The notes under the pieces: generated by a model
Databases searched by the model: none
What the model was told of the DNA's origin: nothing
The model's input: only the letters and a program-made list of their open reading frames with translations
Part shown: one piece after another, positions 9,571 through 18,374 of the stretch
Numbering within the stretch: the first letter of the stretch is position 1
How the letters are laid out: the number at the start of each line of letters is the position of its first letter
Origin: Methanococcoides sp.
GTDB lineage: Archaea; Halobacteriota; Methanosarcinia; Methanosarcinales; Methanosarcinaceae
Assembly: GCA_021108275.1 (NCBI GenBank)
Contig: JAIORD010000019.1
Span: 1-64,000, forward strand
Direction of reading: 5' to 3'
DNA: 64,000 nt
Program-made: the position numbers and the translations under genes

Positions 9571-10815
9571 TTATTTAATCAGGATGCGATATTTTATTCC
9601 AGCTATCAATATTAGGCCTGTTAATATGGTTGCTATTATGTAAACTAATTTGTGATCCTCTTCTTTTTCATTATTTTGGATCTTCCCCTCTCCAAAAGCA
9701 ATCTGGTCCATTCCATCTGGTGATGGGGGTGTGGATGTAGATATTGTAGTGTAAGGACCATCATTTTTTCTTTTCTTTTCCTGGCTACCATAAACAACAG
9801 AATTTATAACAAAGCCTCCTGTCTCAGCAGGGTTCAGGGGCATGGAATTTCCGGATATTGTGTAAGGTATTGTATAATATATCCTTGCAAAGAAAACAGG
9901 AACTCCTGAATAATCATATGTGAATGAATCAGACCAAGTATCGTCAGGCTGGATGTTTACGTCCAGGTCATATTCCTTAATTAGGGTTGTTTCGTTCAGC
10001 AATGTGTCTGATACGTAGACCTCAGCCCTGTAGAGTGAATAATTAAAATCGCTTGCATCCTCTACGATAACTCCTACTTTCCATCTTCCTTCTGTGATCA
10101 TTTGTTTTTCAACTGTAAATGTTGTTGTTGTAACAGCTGACAATGATAGGTTTCTTGATGCCACAATTGCAGGGCTGGTAAAAGACAGAGTTGAAGGTTG
10201 CAGTATTATGTCTGATTCGGGGCTTGTTCTGAAGAACAGGTCGAGGCTTTCACTGGAGTATGGTGATATCGTGAAATTCTTCCACAGTATCATATTATCT
10301 ATCCAGTTAATGCTGCTTTCTGATGCGGTATGGCTTATGTAATTAAGTTGGGGTGGGAATGATTTTTCAAATGAAAGTATGTCGATCTCCTTGCTTCCAG
10401 GGTTGTTTATCTCAACCCTATAGACAAGTTCCTGTTCAGCATTCAGGTCGAGGGTGGAAGGTACCGTGGTCTCTATAACTGCTGGTAATGCTATTGTACC
10501 TGAGCCGGGTAGCTGATAGGATATTATGGTCGTGCTGTTTGGATCCAGCTCATTTATGTATTTTTCTGTGGGTGTTATCCCGTCACTGAAGCTTATATTG
10601 ATATCAGATACAGTGTGACTCGAAGAGGGGTTTGTGATTGAGAGGTATCCTGTAATATTCCCGCAATCGTATGTTCCGTCTGAATAGAAAACAAGATCGT
10701 TGATATATTCGGTGGTGTCAAGTTCAAGGTTCAGGGACACAGCACTAGCCTGTGGAAGAAAGATTACCAGACTTAGAATGGTCGCAATAGCTATGAGTTT
10801 GTAACAATATTTCAT
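9571..10815 (-). CDS. Secreted, C-terminally anchored surface protein
   Basis: The 414 residues have a Sec signal peptide (hydrophobic 5-22, cleavage near QASA-VS), an extracellular part with repeated beta-sandwich-like modules rich in Asn, Ser and Thr, a charged low-complexity stretch (about 345-390) and one transmembrane helix near the C-terminus (LVYIIATILTGLILIAGI). Its start overlaps the stop of the 1439-residue gene by 4 bases, so the two are probably made together. Modules resemble the protein encoded at 16127. The function is unknown; a cell-surface or S-layer-associated role is inferred. Confidence 0.75.
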   Translation of the reverse strand: MKYCYKLIAIATILSLVIFLPQASAVSLNLELDTTEYINDLVFYSDGTYDCGNITGYLSITNPSSSHTVSDINISFSDGITPTEKYINELDPNSTTIISYQLPGSGTIALPAVIETTVPSTLDLNAEQELVYRVEINNPGSKEIDILSFEKSFPPQLNYISHTASESSINWIDNMILWKNFTISPYSSESLDLFFRTSPESDIILQPSTLSFTSPAIVASRNLSLSAVTTTTFTVEKQMITEGRWKVGVIVEDASDFNYSLYRAEVYVSDTLLNETTLIKEYDLDVNIQPDDTWSDSFTYDYSGVPVFFARIYYTIPYTISGNSMPLNPAETGGFVINSVVYGSQEKKRKNDGPYTTISTSTPPSPDGMDQIAFGEGKIQNNEKEEDHKLVYIIATILTGLILIAGIKYRILIK

Positions 10816-13800
10816 ACAGTATCAATCCCCACAGTGAATGCATCAGTTAGGGAGTATTTCCCGTTTCCCACAAGGGTATAATTGATCACCTTGCTCTCTC
10901 CGGCTACAAGGTCCAGGCTCCAGTAGAACATATTGTCCTGTGAATTGTTGTAATTGGGTACTGGATCTGTTATTGTGAAATTGGTTGGGATGAGGTCATA
11001 GGCTCTGGCATCTGTCTTGTTAAAGTCTACAAGGCTTGTGAGGTTCAGGGTTACACTATAACTGTTGGAAGTTGCTCCCGGTTCGATCGTCTTTGTGATG
11101 CTGAAGTTCATGAAATCTGGGATATCATTGACTGTGATCGTTACGGTCTCTGTATCTTCGAGTTGTCCGTCGGATGCTGTGAATTCCACATGGTAGATCC
11201 CGCTGTCATCAGGTCCCGGGGTCCACGTGAATACGTTGTCCGTCAGTGTTCCAAAGGTTGCGTTTGTGGAGTAACTGATTGAATTTTCATCTGGATCAGT
11301 TGCATTGAGTGTTATCGTCAGCAATTCAGATTCATTTATTCCGATTAGAAGCGGTTCAGTTTCCAGTTTGATCATCCATTCATCGTATATATTACTCCCA
11401 GCGGGTGATTCAGTGTTGCCCATAAATATGAACTCTTCTTCATCAGTCAGGGTGACAGAATGTATGTAATCATTACCAGTTCCACCAATTGTTTTGTTCC
11501 ATAGCTCGTTTCCTTCTGAATCAGTTTTGAGCCCCCATCCATCGTATTTATTACTTCCAGCGGGTGATTCGATGTTGCCTGCAACTATATAGCCACTGTC
11601 CTTCATCGTCCGGATATCACATATTTTGCCAGGCATGGAGTTACCAAATGTTCTGTTCCATGTTTGATCTCCATTACTGTCCGTTTTTATCAACCAGATA
11701 TTACTAGATGAATATGAGATCCCCTTTTCCCCTGCAACTATGTATCCTCCGTCGCTTACCTGTTTCACAGAATATGCTTTGTCACTATATGTTCCATCGA
11801 TTCCATCAAAAGTTGAGTTCCACTGCTCAGCACCGCTTGAATCTGTTTTGATCAACCATGCATCATAGGAACTTTGTCCAAAAGAACTAGTTTCTCCTGC
11901 AATTATGTATCCTCCATCACCTGTCAACGTGACAGAGTAAGCGTAATCACTGCTTGTTCCACCAAATGTCTTATTCCATTCATGGCTTCCATTCTCGTCT
12001 GTTTTCACTAACCAAGCATAGTCTATAACTTGTCCAGATTCAAAAATATGAGTTCTGCCTGCAAAGATATATCCTCCATCACTTGTCTGCTGGACAGAAC
12101 GTGCATAATCATCGATGTTATTTCCAAATGTCTGATTCCATTCTTCAATACCGCCTGAATCTGTTTTTATTAGCCATGCCTCAGGAGAACCTGTTCCAAA
12201 AGAACTTGTTTTTCCTGCAATTATGTATCCATCATCGTTTGTCTGCTGGACAGAATAAGCATAATCATTACCTGTGTTGCCAAAAGTATTGTTCCATTCT
12301 TCGGTTCCATTTAGATCTGTTTTAATCAACCAGGCATTGTGGTACCCTTCTCCAAAAGAACCCGTGTCTCCTGCAATTATATATCCTTCATCACTTGTTT
12401 GTTTCAAGGAGTATGCATAATCACTGCTGATTCCACCAAACGTCTTATTCCATTCCTCTGATGGTGCTATATATTTTCTATTATTGCTTAGAATTGAAAG
12501 TGTAGGTGCATGATTTGCTGGAGGCGTGGTATATGGTGCAGCCAGTGGTAGATAATCGTAATAATCCGGTGTTGCAATCGTATAAGTCTCGTCGCATATG
12601 CAATCACCGTTCACATCAGAATTATTGATCTGGCTAAACCCAGTACCATCTGGTGTAAGCCAGTAGTTACCGCCAAGATATGAACCGCCTGCGACATTCG
12701 TGCCTACAGTCTTTGTGGTGTTCCAGACATTGCCAGTATTGCTCCCGACAAAGTAAGTATTGACAGAGTTATTGAAGTGATTGTTGTAGATGAGATTGTT
12801 GTTGGAAGAAGACATTGCGATGCCGAAGTTGTTATTGTTCGATGCCGTATTGCCAGTCAGCGTGTTGTTGCTGGAAGAATTCATTACGATGCCGTGGGTA
12901 TTGTTTGCCACCGTGTTGTTGGTCAGGTTGTTGTCGCTGGAAGTATCCAGCCAGATGCTGAAGTTGGTATTGTTCGCCACCGTGTTGTTGGTCAGGTTGT
13001 TGTCGCTGGAAGTATCCAGCCAGATGCTGAAGTTGGTATTGTTCGCCACCGTGTTGCCGGTCAGCGTGTTGTTGTCGCTGGAAGTATCCAACCAGATGCC
13101 GTATTGGGTATTGTTCAACGCCGTGTTACTGATCAGTGTGTTGTTGCTGGAAGAAAGCAGATAGCTGCCGTATTTATTGCTCAACGCCGTGTTACTGATC
13201 AGTGTGTTGTTGCTGGAAGAAAACATATAGAAGCCGTAGTTATTGTTGGCCACCTTGTTGCCAGTCAGCGTGTTGTTGCTGGAAGAAAGCAGTAAGATGC
13301 CCAAGTTATTGTTCGACGCCGTATTACCGGTCAGCGTGTTGTTGTCGCTGGAAGTATCCAGCCAGATGCCTGATTTTGCATAATTTGTAGCGCCGCTCAC
13401 ATTGAACCCGCTGATGGTCACTCCGTCAGCAGTGATATAGAATACATGATCACTAGCGCTTGCAGCGGTAACATTTGTGGCTGCAGTGCCACCTGTTGAG
13501 GTGATGTTCAGTTGCTTGTTCACATCCACATTCTCATTATACGTGCCTGGATACACAAGAATTGTGTCACCCGCGGTAGCAGCGTTGACCGCTGCCTGGA
13601 TGGTGGTGTAGTCACCTGTCTCATCCTTTTTCACGAGTATGTATGGCGTTGTGGTTACAGTATCATTAACCCAAGTGGTGTTGATATTTTTGGAAGTATC
13701 AACTGTCCTTGTGCCGATGGTGTAACTGGTGGATGTTGTCAATTCTGTCGCTGCGTAAGAGGTACCAGTCACGTTTTCCATGAACTCATTATTAATGTAG

Positions 13801-15131
13801 ACCATGGTATAATTGAAATCAGGATCATTGGGTTTTGTCCAAGTCCAGTTGATGGATGTTGATTTAACGAGTGTGTCAGCCAATCCGGTTACACTGGCGG
13901 GTGGTGTGGTATCCGGTGCAACATTTGTTTCCAAAGTATATGTTACAGATATGGGTATCCAGTCAAGATTGACAGTGTTATCTCCTATGTCCTCAACTTT
14001 AATTTGTATATTGTCGTCATTTATTTTTTCAGGAGTCCATTGTGTCCAACTTGCAACGTTAGTGAAATAAGTTGCCTGGGTGCCTGTCAATTCCTGAGAG
14101 TATGTTTGTGTTAACCATGTATTTCCACCATCGCAACTTAACTGAAGCTTTATGCTGTCAGGGCTTCCTCCGGGAGGATATGATGACATAGCATAAATTC
14201 TTACATTTACTGCGATTATATTTGCGTTATCAGGTATGTTAAAATTATAGCCCGAATAAATATTCCATGCCCCATTAAAAACTGAATAATTTCCATCGTT
14301 TGCATAAGCATTAGTCGGATCTGTGCAAGTTCCAATGTTGCTGGTGGGGGAAATGTATAGTGTTTTGGAGATTGGTATTGGATCAATATCGATTGGTTCA
14401 ATGTCGATTGGGTTGATACCACTCAATTCCACACTTGAAGTCACGGTTGGTTTGGTAATTGTTTCTAAAGGTTGTGATGTACCGGCCGTCAGGTTCTCGA
14501 CAGCAGGTGCATAGACCTCGAATCCTGTTGTGATCGTAACTGTTATATTTTCGACATCAATAGCTGTGATATTCACGATTTTTTGCCCAGTTGAGTTGGA
14601 TAGGTAAGTCGCCGAAAACATGCCATCTAATGCATAGGTGCTAATGGTCAGGTTCTCTACAGTAATATTCACTGAAGCGTTCACTGGCATTTGAGTGGAA
14701 GCATCTGTGATATTTCCAGACAGGAGTATGTCACCTACAGGATATTGTTGCTCAATATCTGTGTTTATGGAAAGAGCTCGTATATCGAACTCTGATGTTT
14801 CACTGATAGATTCTCCACTAACAAGGATCGTATATGTCCCGAGCACTACACCCTGCTGCGGAGAGTATTCTGTAAGGTAGCCATTTTCGTATGGGCTTAG
14901 TATCAGTTCGGTCAGGCTGTTCCATGGATCGATGACATGGGCTGTGACATTCGCTGTTTCATTTATGGATATGTGCACGGTTTCCCAGGGGTTGTATGAT
15001 GGCATGTCTGTGGTGATCATCGACTGATCTGCAAGTGCTGTTGATGGACACTGTAGTGCCAGTGCTATAATGACAAATAGTAACAGCTTTTTGAATAGCT
15101 TCGACTCCATCCATTTCACCCCCATTTTCAT
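10812..15131 (-). CDS. Giant secreted modular surface protein (FnIII-like, parallel beta-helix, WLIKTD repeats)
   Basis: The 1439 residues have a signal peptide (KLLLFVIIALALQCPSTALA), Ig/FnIII-like modules to about 500, and a NosD/PbH1-type right-handed beta-helix about 500-830 with 22-23-residue rungs (NNTLTGNT, LDTSSDNN). About six 55-residue repeats of the form DGGYIIAG...AWLIKTDSxG...W follow at 890-1260. The end is a cadherin/Ig-like domain and a DUF11-like domain. No C-terminal helix is visible, unlike its operon partners, so it may be released or held by the neighbour. Beta-helix proteins of this kind often bind or cut polysaccharides, but no catalytic residues are recognised. Confidence 0.8.
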   Translation of the reverse strand: MKMGVKWMESKLFKKLLLFVIIALALQCPSTALADQSMITTDMPSYNPWETVHISINETANVTAHVIDPWNSLTELILSPYENGYLTEYSPQQGVVLGTYTILVSGESISETSEFDIRALSINTDIEQQYPVGDILLSGNITDASTQMPVNASVNITVENLTISTYALDGMFSATYLSNSTGQKIVNITAIDVENITVTITTGFEVYAPAVENLTAGTSQPLETITKPTVTSSVELSGINPIDIEPIDIDPIPISKTLYISPTSNIGTCTDPTNAYANDGNYSVFNGAWNIYSGYNFNIPDNANIIAVNVRIYAMSSYPPGGSPDSIKLQLSCDGGNTWLTQTYSQELTGTQATYFTNVASWTQWTPEKINDDNIQIKVEDIGDNTVNLDWIPISVTYTLETNVAPDTTPPASVTGLADTLVKSTSINWTWTKPNDPDFNYTMVYINNEFMENVTGTSYAATELTTSTSYTIGTRTVDTSKNINTTWVNDTVTTTPYILVKKDETGDYTTIQAAVNAATAGDTILVYPGTYNENVDVNKQLNITSTGGTAATNVTAASASDHVFYITADGVTISGFNVSGATNYAKSGIWLDTSSDNNTLTGNTASNNNLGILLLSSSNNTLTGNKVANNNYGFYMFSSSNNTLISNTALSNKYGSYLLSSSNNTLISNTALNNTQYGIWLDTSSDNNTLTGNTVANNTNFSIWLDTSSDNNLTNNTVANNTNFSIWLDTSSDNNLTNNTVANNTHGIVMNSSSNNTLTGNTASNNNNFGIAMSSSNNNLIYNNHFNNSVNTYFVGSNTGNVWNTTKTVGTNVAGGSYLGGNYWLTPDGTGFSQINNSDVNGDCICDETYTIATPDYYDYLPLAAPYTTPPANHAPTLSILSNNRKYIAPSEEWNKTFGGISSDYAYSLKQTSDEGYIIAGDTGSFGEGYHNAWLIKTDLNGTEEWNNTFGNTGNDYAYSVQQTNDDGYIIAGKTSSFGTGSPEAWLIKTDSGGIEEWNQTFGNNIDDYARSVQQTSDGGYIFAGRTHIFESGQVIDYAWLVKTDENGSHEWNKTFGGTSSDYAYSVTLTGDGGYIIAGETSSFGQSSYDAWLIKTDSSGAEQWNSTFDGIDGTYSDKAYSVKQVSDGGYIVAGEKGISYSSSNIWLIKTDSNGDQTWNRTFGNSMPGKICDIRTMKDSGYIVAGNIESPAGSNKYDGWGLKTDSEGNELWNKTIGGTGNDYIHSVTLTDEEEFIFMGNTESPAGSNIYDEWMIKLETEPLLIGINESELLTITLNATDPDENSISYSTNATFGTLTDNVFTWTPGPDDSGIYHVEFTASDGQLEDTETVTITVNDIPDFMNFSITKTIEPGATSNSYSVTLNLTSLVDFNKTDARAYDLIPTNFTITDPVPNYNNSQDNMFYWSLDLVAGESKVINYTLVGNGKYSLTDAFTVGIDTV
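12780..13380. repeat. Coding tandem repeats of the beta-helix rungs
   Basis: About nine units of 63-69 bases lie in tandem. The two at 12901-13039 are almost identical over 69 bases (encoding SIWLDTSSDNNLTNNTVANN-type rungs). This high identity points to recent expansion by recombination inside the surface-protein gene. Confidence 0.85.
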
Positions 15132-15132
15132 T

Positions 15133-15888
15133 TTAGTTCTTAAATTTCCATTGGCGGTATGACCATATTCCTATTATTCCAAACATCAGGAAAAAGAATA
15201 TCTGCGACCATTTGACTGGCAGATCTGGGAGGGGCAGGGTACCGTACTCGAAGTTCAGCTCCCACCCATTGTCATTGATGTCACCGTTTGTCCAGATGAT
15301 CTTGTCATCGGTCTTCATGGATTGGGAGTCTGAGTATGATACATGCTTTCCGTCAATATCGGCTTCTATTATTGCATTCTCTATGGGTATGCTGGATGGC
15401 TGTATCATATATGTGATATCATCAAAGAGTATTCCTTTATCGATGATGTCATCAGTTGTATATTCTATTATTATTGTCCTGCTCTGTCCTGGCATCACGG
15501 GTGTCCAGAATCCATAACGTATGGTTGTGATATCATCTTCTTCTGTCACCAGGATATCTGTTATCACGCTGCCATCATCAAGTCTGGCAGAGACCTCGGA
15601 GATCTCCATCCCCTGCAATTTTTCCGTGAATGGTATGGATATCCCCAGTAGATTCGAACTCTGTTCCTTGCTTAGGGTTATGTATCCATAACCGGGAACA
15701 ACTGCCTTGTCTATGACATTTTTTATAGTCAGCTCTTCTGTCACATGGGTTGTGGTGGAATCGACCTCAATGGTCACATTATAGTTTTCCCATACTTCCA
15801 CAGTCGTGCTTGCACATGCTGGCATGGTCATTTGTATAATTGCTATGATCAATATTATTGCTATTGTTCCTGTTTTTATGTGAGACAC
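15133..15888 (-). CDS. Membrane-anchored secreted protein, first gene of surface operon
   Basis: The 251 residues have an N-terminal signal peptide (GTIAIILIIAIIQMTMPACA), an extracellular beta-rich domain and a C-terminal transmembrane helix (IFFFLMFGIIGIWSY) with a short basic tail (QWKFKN). The first usable start is GTG at 15888. A TATA-like element 60 bases upstream supports a promoter here. The stop is one base from the start of the giant surface protein, so the genes form an operon. No known family is recognised. Confidence 0.72.
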   Translation of the reverse strand: MSHIKTGTIAIILIIAIIQMTMPACASTTVEVWENYNVTIEVDSTTTHVTEELTIKNVIDKAVVPGYGYITLSKEQSSNLLGISIPFTEKLQGMEISEVSARLDDGSVITDILVTEEDDITTIRYGFWTPVMPGQSRTIIIEYTTDDIIDKGILFDDITYMIQPSSIPIENAIIEADIDGKHVSYSDSQSMKTDDKIIWTNGDINDNGWELNFEYGTLPLPDLPVKWSQIFFFLMFGIIGIWSYRQWKFKN

Positions 15889-15945
15889 ACCCTATTATAT
15901 AGTATATCCATTCTTTTTTTAAAGTGAAATTTCATTTTATTAAAA

Positions 15946-15959
15946 AACTTTTATATACC
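15946..15959 (-). promoter_or_regulatory. TATA-box-like element for the leftward surface operon
   Basis: On the minus strand the sequence reads GGTATATAAAAG, a good archaeal TATA box. It is about 60 bases upstream of the GTG start at 15888, within the 238-base AT-rich divergent spacer. Confidence 0.5.
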
Positions 15960-16126
15960 ATAACGATTTAATCTCTTGTTATCTCAATTATAATGATGAT
16001 GATTTCAATATGACTCATAATGAGGTGTGAAATCAGTATTATCATAATTATGATATGTTTATAGTATTATTAAATAGTATTTATTTGTATTGTACTTATA
16101 ATGTTTAATGGGAGGGAAGTTATTAC

Positions 16127-17815
16127 ATGTATAAAGTAACTGAAGGAGGCATCTTCAGACAAACCTTCATTGGGATTGTATTGATCTCAATCCTGACTTT
16201 ACCGGCAGCTGCCACAAGTGTGCTGGATATTCAAGTAACGGAATCTTTGAATGTAGAGGATCTGTACAACGGGACACTTACTCAGGGGAGTGCCACAGGT
16301 TCAGGTGTGATCACCATAACAAATGAATTGTCATCAACACCCCTTTATGACATTTCACTTAACTTCAGCAATGGTACAACTCTTTCTTCTTCATGGATTG
16401 CTTCTTCGGGTATGACCCTTGACACAAGTGAAAATGGTCATGTCATCGTCCATATCAATTCTCTTGTTAACGGAGCATCGGAGACCATATCCTATGAATG
16501 TTCGGGCTCAAGACCAATTCTTTTCGAAGAAAGTTATGAGTTTGACAAGATACTTGTTAATGATAGTACCAATGTTACCTTGACGCTGAACAATACAGCA
16601 AGCTCTACCATTAGCAATATATTACTTGTCAAGACCGCTGTAGACAGTGATACTGACTCAACACCTGATTTTCTATTCTCCAATGCGGAATCTACTGTAG
16701 GACTGGTATTGATGACAATAGATAAGGATGTGATCAGATGGAATGGATTTAGTTTGACTGCTGGTGCAACTGCCACCCTCAACTTCACAGCTACAGAGAA
16801 CGATGCGGATGCACATGCGAATTCAGAATCCCTGTCTGCAGTTGAATATTATATGGGTAATGCGAGCCTGCAGTTCACTATAAATGACGGTACAACTTCC
16901 GGTAGTGGAATCACTTTGAACGATGATCCGACAGCGGTTACATCTAATTTCGCAATAAGCCTTGATAAGAACCAGTTGGACCAGACAGAAGGTGGAAATG
17001 GTGATGGTGATGACTGGGGATTCACACCTGAGGTCACAAACACCGATTCAGAAAGTATCGATTTCAGCATATCGGCAGTGAATGTATATGTGACCAACAA
17101 TGTGGACCTTGAAACTGCCATTGATTCTACAACTTATAATCCAGGAACCCTTTCAAGCGGAGCTACCTGGACAGACTCTGAGTGGCCGGTATTGGATTTC
17201 CCAGACCCTGTGCCAGTTGGTTGGATCGATGTGGACCTTTCTGTAGACCTTTCAGGGGATCAGTTAATAGATAGTTATTCCACGACCAATGGAACATACC
17301 AGCTCATTGAGAAGATATACATCATCAACGGCTACCTTGTGGAGGCAAAGAAGACCATCACCAAGAATGCCACAGAAGATTATTATGATGTCTCCCTCTG
17401 GGTACACAACAAGGGTAACCTTGCAACACCACCACATGTAGTTGTATATGATATTGTTCCACAGAACTTCTCTCTGGAATACAATGAGACCAATCCTACT
17501 GGTAACACTGCAGTAACATCCCCTATTCAGGGTGTAGCGCATTGGTGGGATGTTGGTTCGCTAGAGGCACATGGAACTGCGGACAACCAGACATACATCA
17601 ACTATACGGTTTCAGGTGCGGGCATTTACAGAATGTCGGACTTGTTCATACTTGGTATTGACCCTGCCTATTCACTTGACCTGCCGAGCACACCTGTGCT
17701 GACAACAGGAACAAAGGTTGCAACAAGTACAAATGTTGAATCTGTTATGTCTGTGCTGATGCTCGTCTCCTTGCTTGTGGGGGTCGTGGGTATGCGCAGG
17801 AACAAGAGAGATTAA
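16127..17815 (+). CDS. Secreted, C-terminally anchored surface protein (DUF11-like modules)
   Basis: The 562 residues have a signal peptide (TFIGIVLISILTLPAAATS), repeated beta-sandwich modules with many N-glycosylation sequons, and a C-terminal helix (VMSVLMLVSLLVGVVGM) followed by the basic tail RRNKRD. A GGGAGGG ribosome site lies about 10 bases upstream. The segment INYTVSGAGIYRMSDLFILG closely parallels the last residues of the giant protein encoded opposite, so the two share a module. It is transcribed away from the surface operon across an AT-rich spacer. The exact role is unknown. Confidence 0.78.
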   Translation: MYKVTEGGIFRQTFIGIVLISILTLPAAATSVLDIQVTESLNVEDLYNGTLTQGSATGSGVITITNELSSTPLYDISLNFSNGTTLSSSWIASSGMTLDTSENGHVIVHINSLVNGASETISYECSGSRPILFEESYEFDKILVNDSTNVTLTLNNTASSTISNILLVKTAVDSDTDSTPDFLFSNAESTVGLVLMTIDKDVIRWNGFSLTAGATATLNFTATENDADAHANSESLSAVEYYMGNASLQFTINDGTTSGSGITLNDDPTAVTSNFAISLDKNQLDQTEGGNGDGDDWGFTPEVTNTDSESIDFSISAVNVYVTNNVDLETAIDSTTYNPGTLSSGATWTDSEWPVLDFPDPVPVGWIDVDLSVDLSGDQLIDSYSTTNGTYQLIEKIYIINGYLVEAKKTITKNATEDYYDVSLWVHNKGNLATPPHVVVYDIVPQNFSLEYNETNPTGNTAVTSPIQGVAHWWDVGSLEAHGTADNQTYINYTVSGAGIYRMSDLFILGIDPAYSLDLPSTPVLTTGTKVATSTNVESVMSVLMLVSLLVGVVGMRRNKRD

Positions 17816-17833
17816 TCTCACATTTAATTGTAA

Positions 17834-17890
17834 AGGGATATTTGCCTTGTGGCTTTTATCCCTCCTCCCATTTTGGTTTTTGATATTTTT
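17834..17890 (+). terminator. Hairpin plus T-rich tract after the surface-protein gene
   Basis: AGGGATA (17834-17840) pairs with TATCCCT (17857-17863), and T-rich sequence follows to 17900. It starts 19 bases after the stop of the rightward surface gene. Confidence 0.45.
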
Positions 17891-17899
17891 TATTGTTCT

Positions 17900-18374
17900 A
17901 ACCTAGGTTTGATATTTTAGCCTCCTTCATAAAGAGAATGTATTCTCTGCTCTGTAGTAAGCAGGTATAAAAAGTAAAATATAAGGTACTAATGCACAAT
18001 ATTGACAGGGGGTGGCAAAATTGGATGAGCTTTATTTGAGGATTACTACAGAGCCGATTTCTTCATTTGATCGCAAGTACTGATTAAATCCTATCAACTT
18101 TTCAATCAAGGTACTTGTTGGAATGTTAAGATGAGCCATTGAGATTTCTTTTGTGATTTGAAATACATGTAGAATAAATTATACCACACCTAAACACACC
18201 TTATGATCTCGCTTATATGATATTGAACTGAGATTCGCGAACTAATAATTTTTCATGATAATATAATGATGATGAATAACTTTATATTTAGAAATAGTAT
18301 TATTGCTCCCATCTAATTTCTTTGCTCTATAATATAATTTATAATCGCAAATTTTTACAAATGAGGGTGCATTA
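17900..18374. other. Non-coding stretch with a possible 20-residue ORF
   Basis: Most of this AT-rich stretch shows no gene. One short frame from TTG at 18021 to TGA at 18083 is preceded by GGGGGTGG and encodes MDELYLRITTEPISSFDRKY; it could be a peptide or a gene remnant. TATA-like AT-rich sequence at 18329-18345 and GAGGGTG at 18363 serve the PAS gene that follows. Confidence 0.3.

Noticed and set aside
12777-13295. 172-residue plus-strand frame with repeated VAGRK-type units
   Set aside because: It is the antisense of the beta-helix repeats; the repeated look comes from the coding repeats on the minus strand.
12780-13380. Regular 63-69-base repeats resembling a CRISPR array
   Set aside because: The whole unit repeats without unique spacers, and the frame encodes beta-helix rungs.
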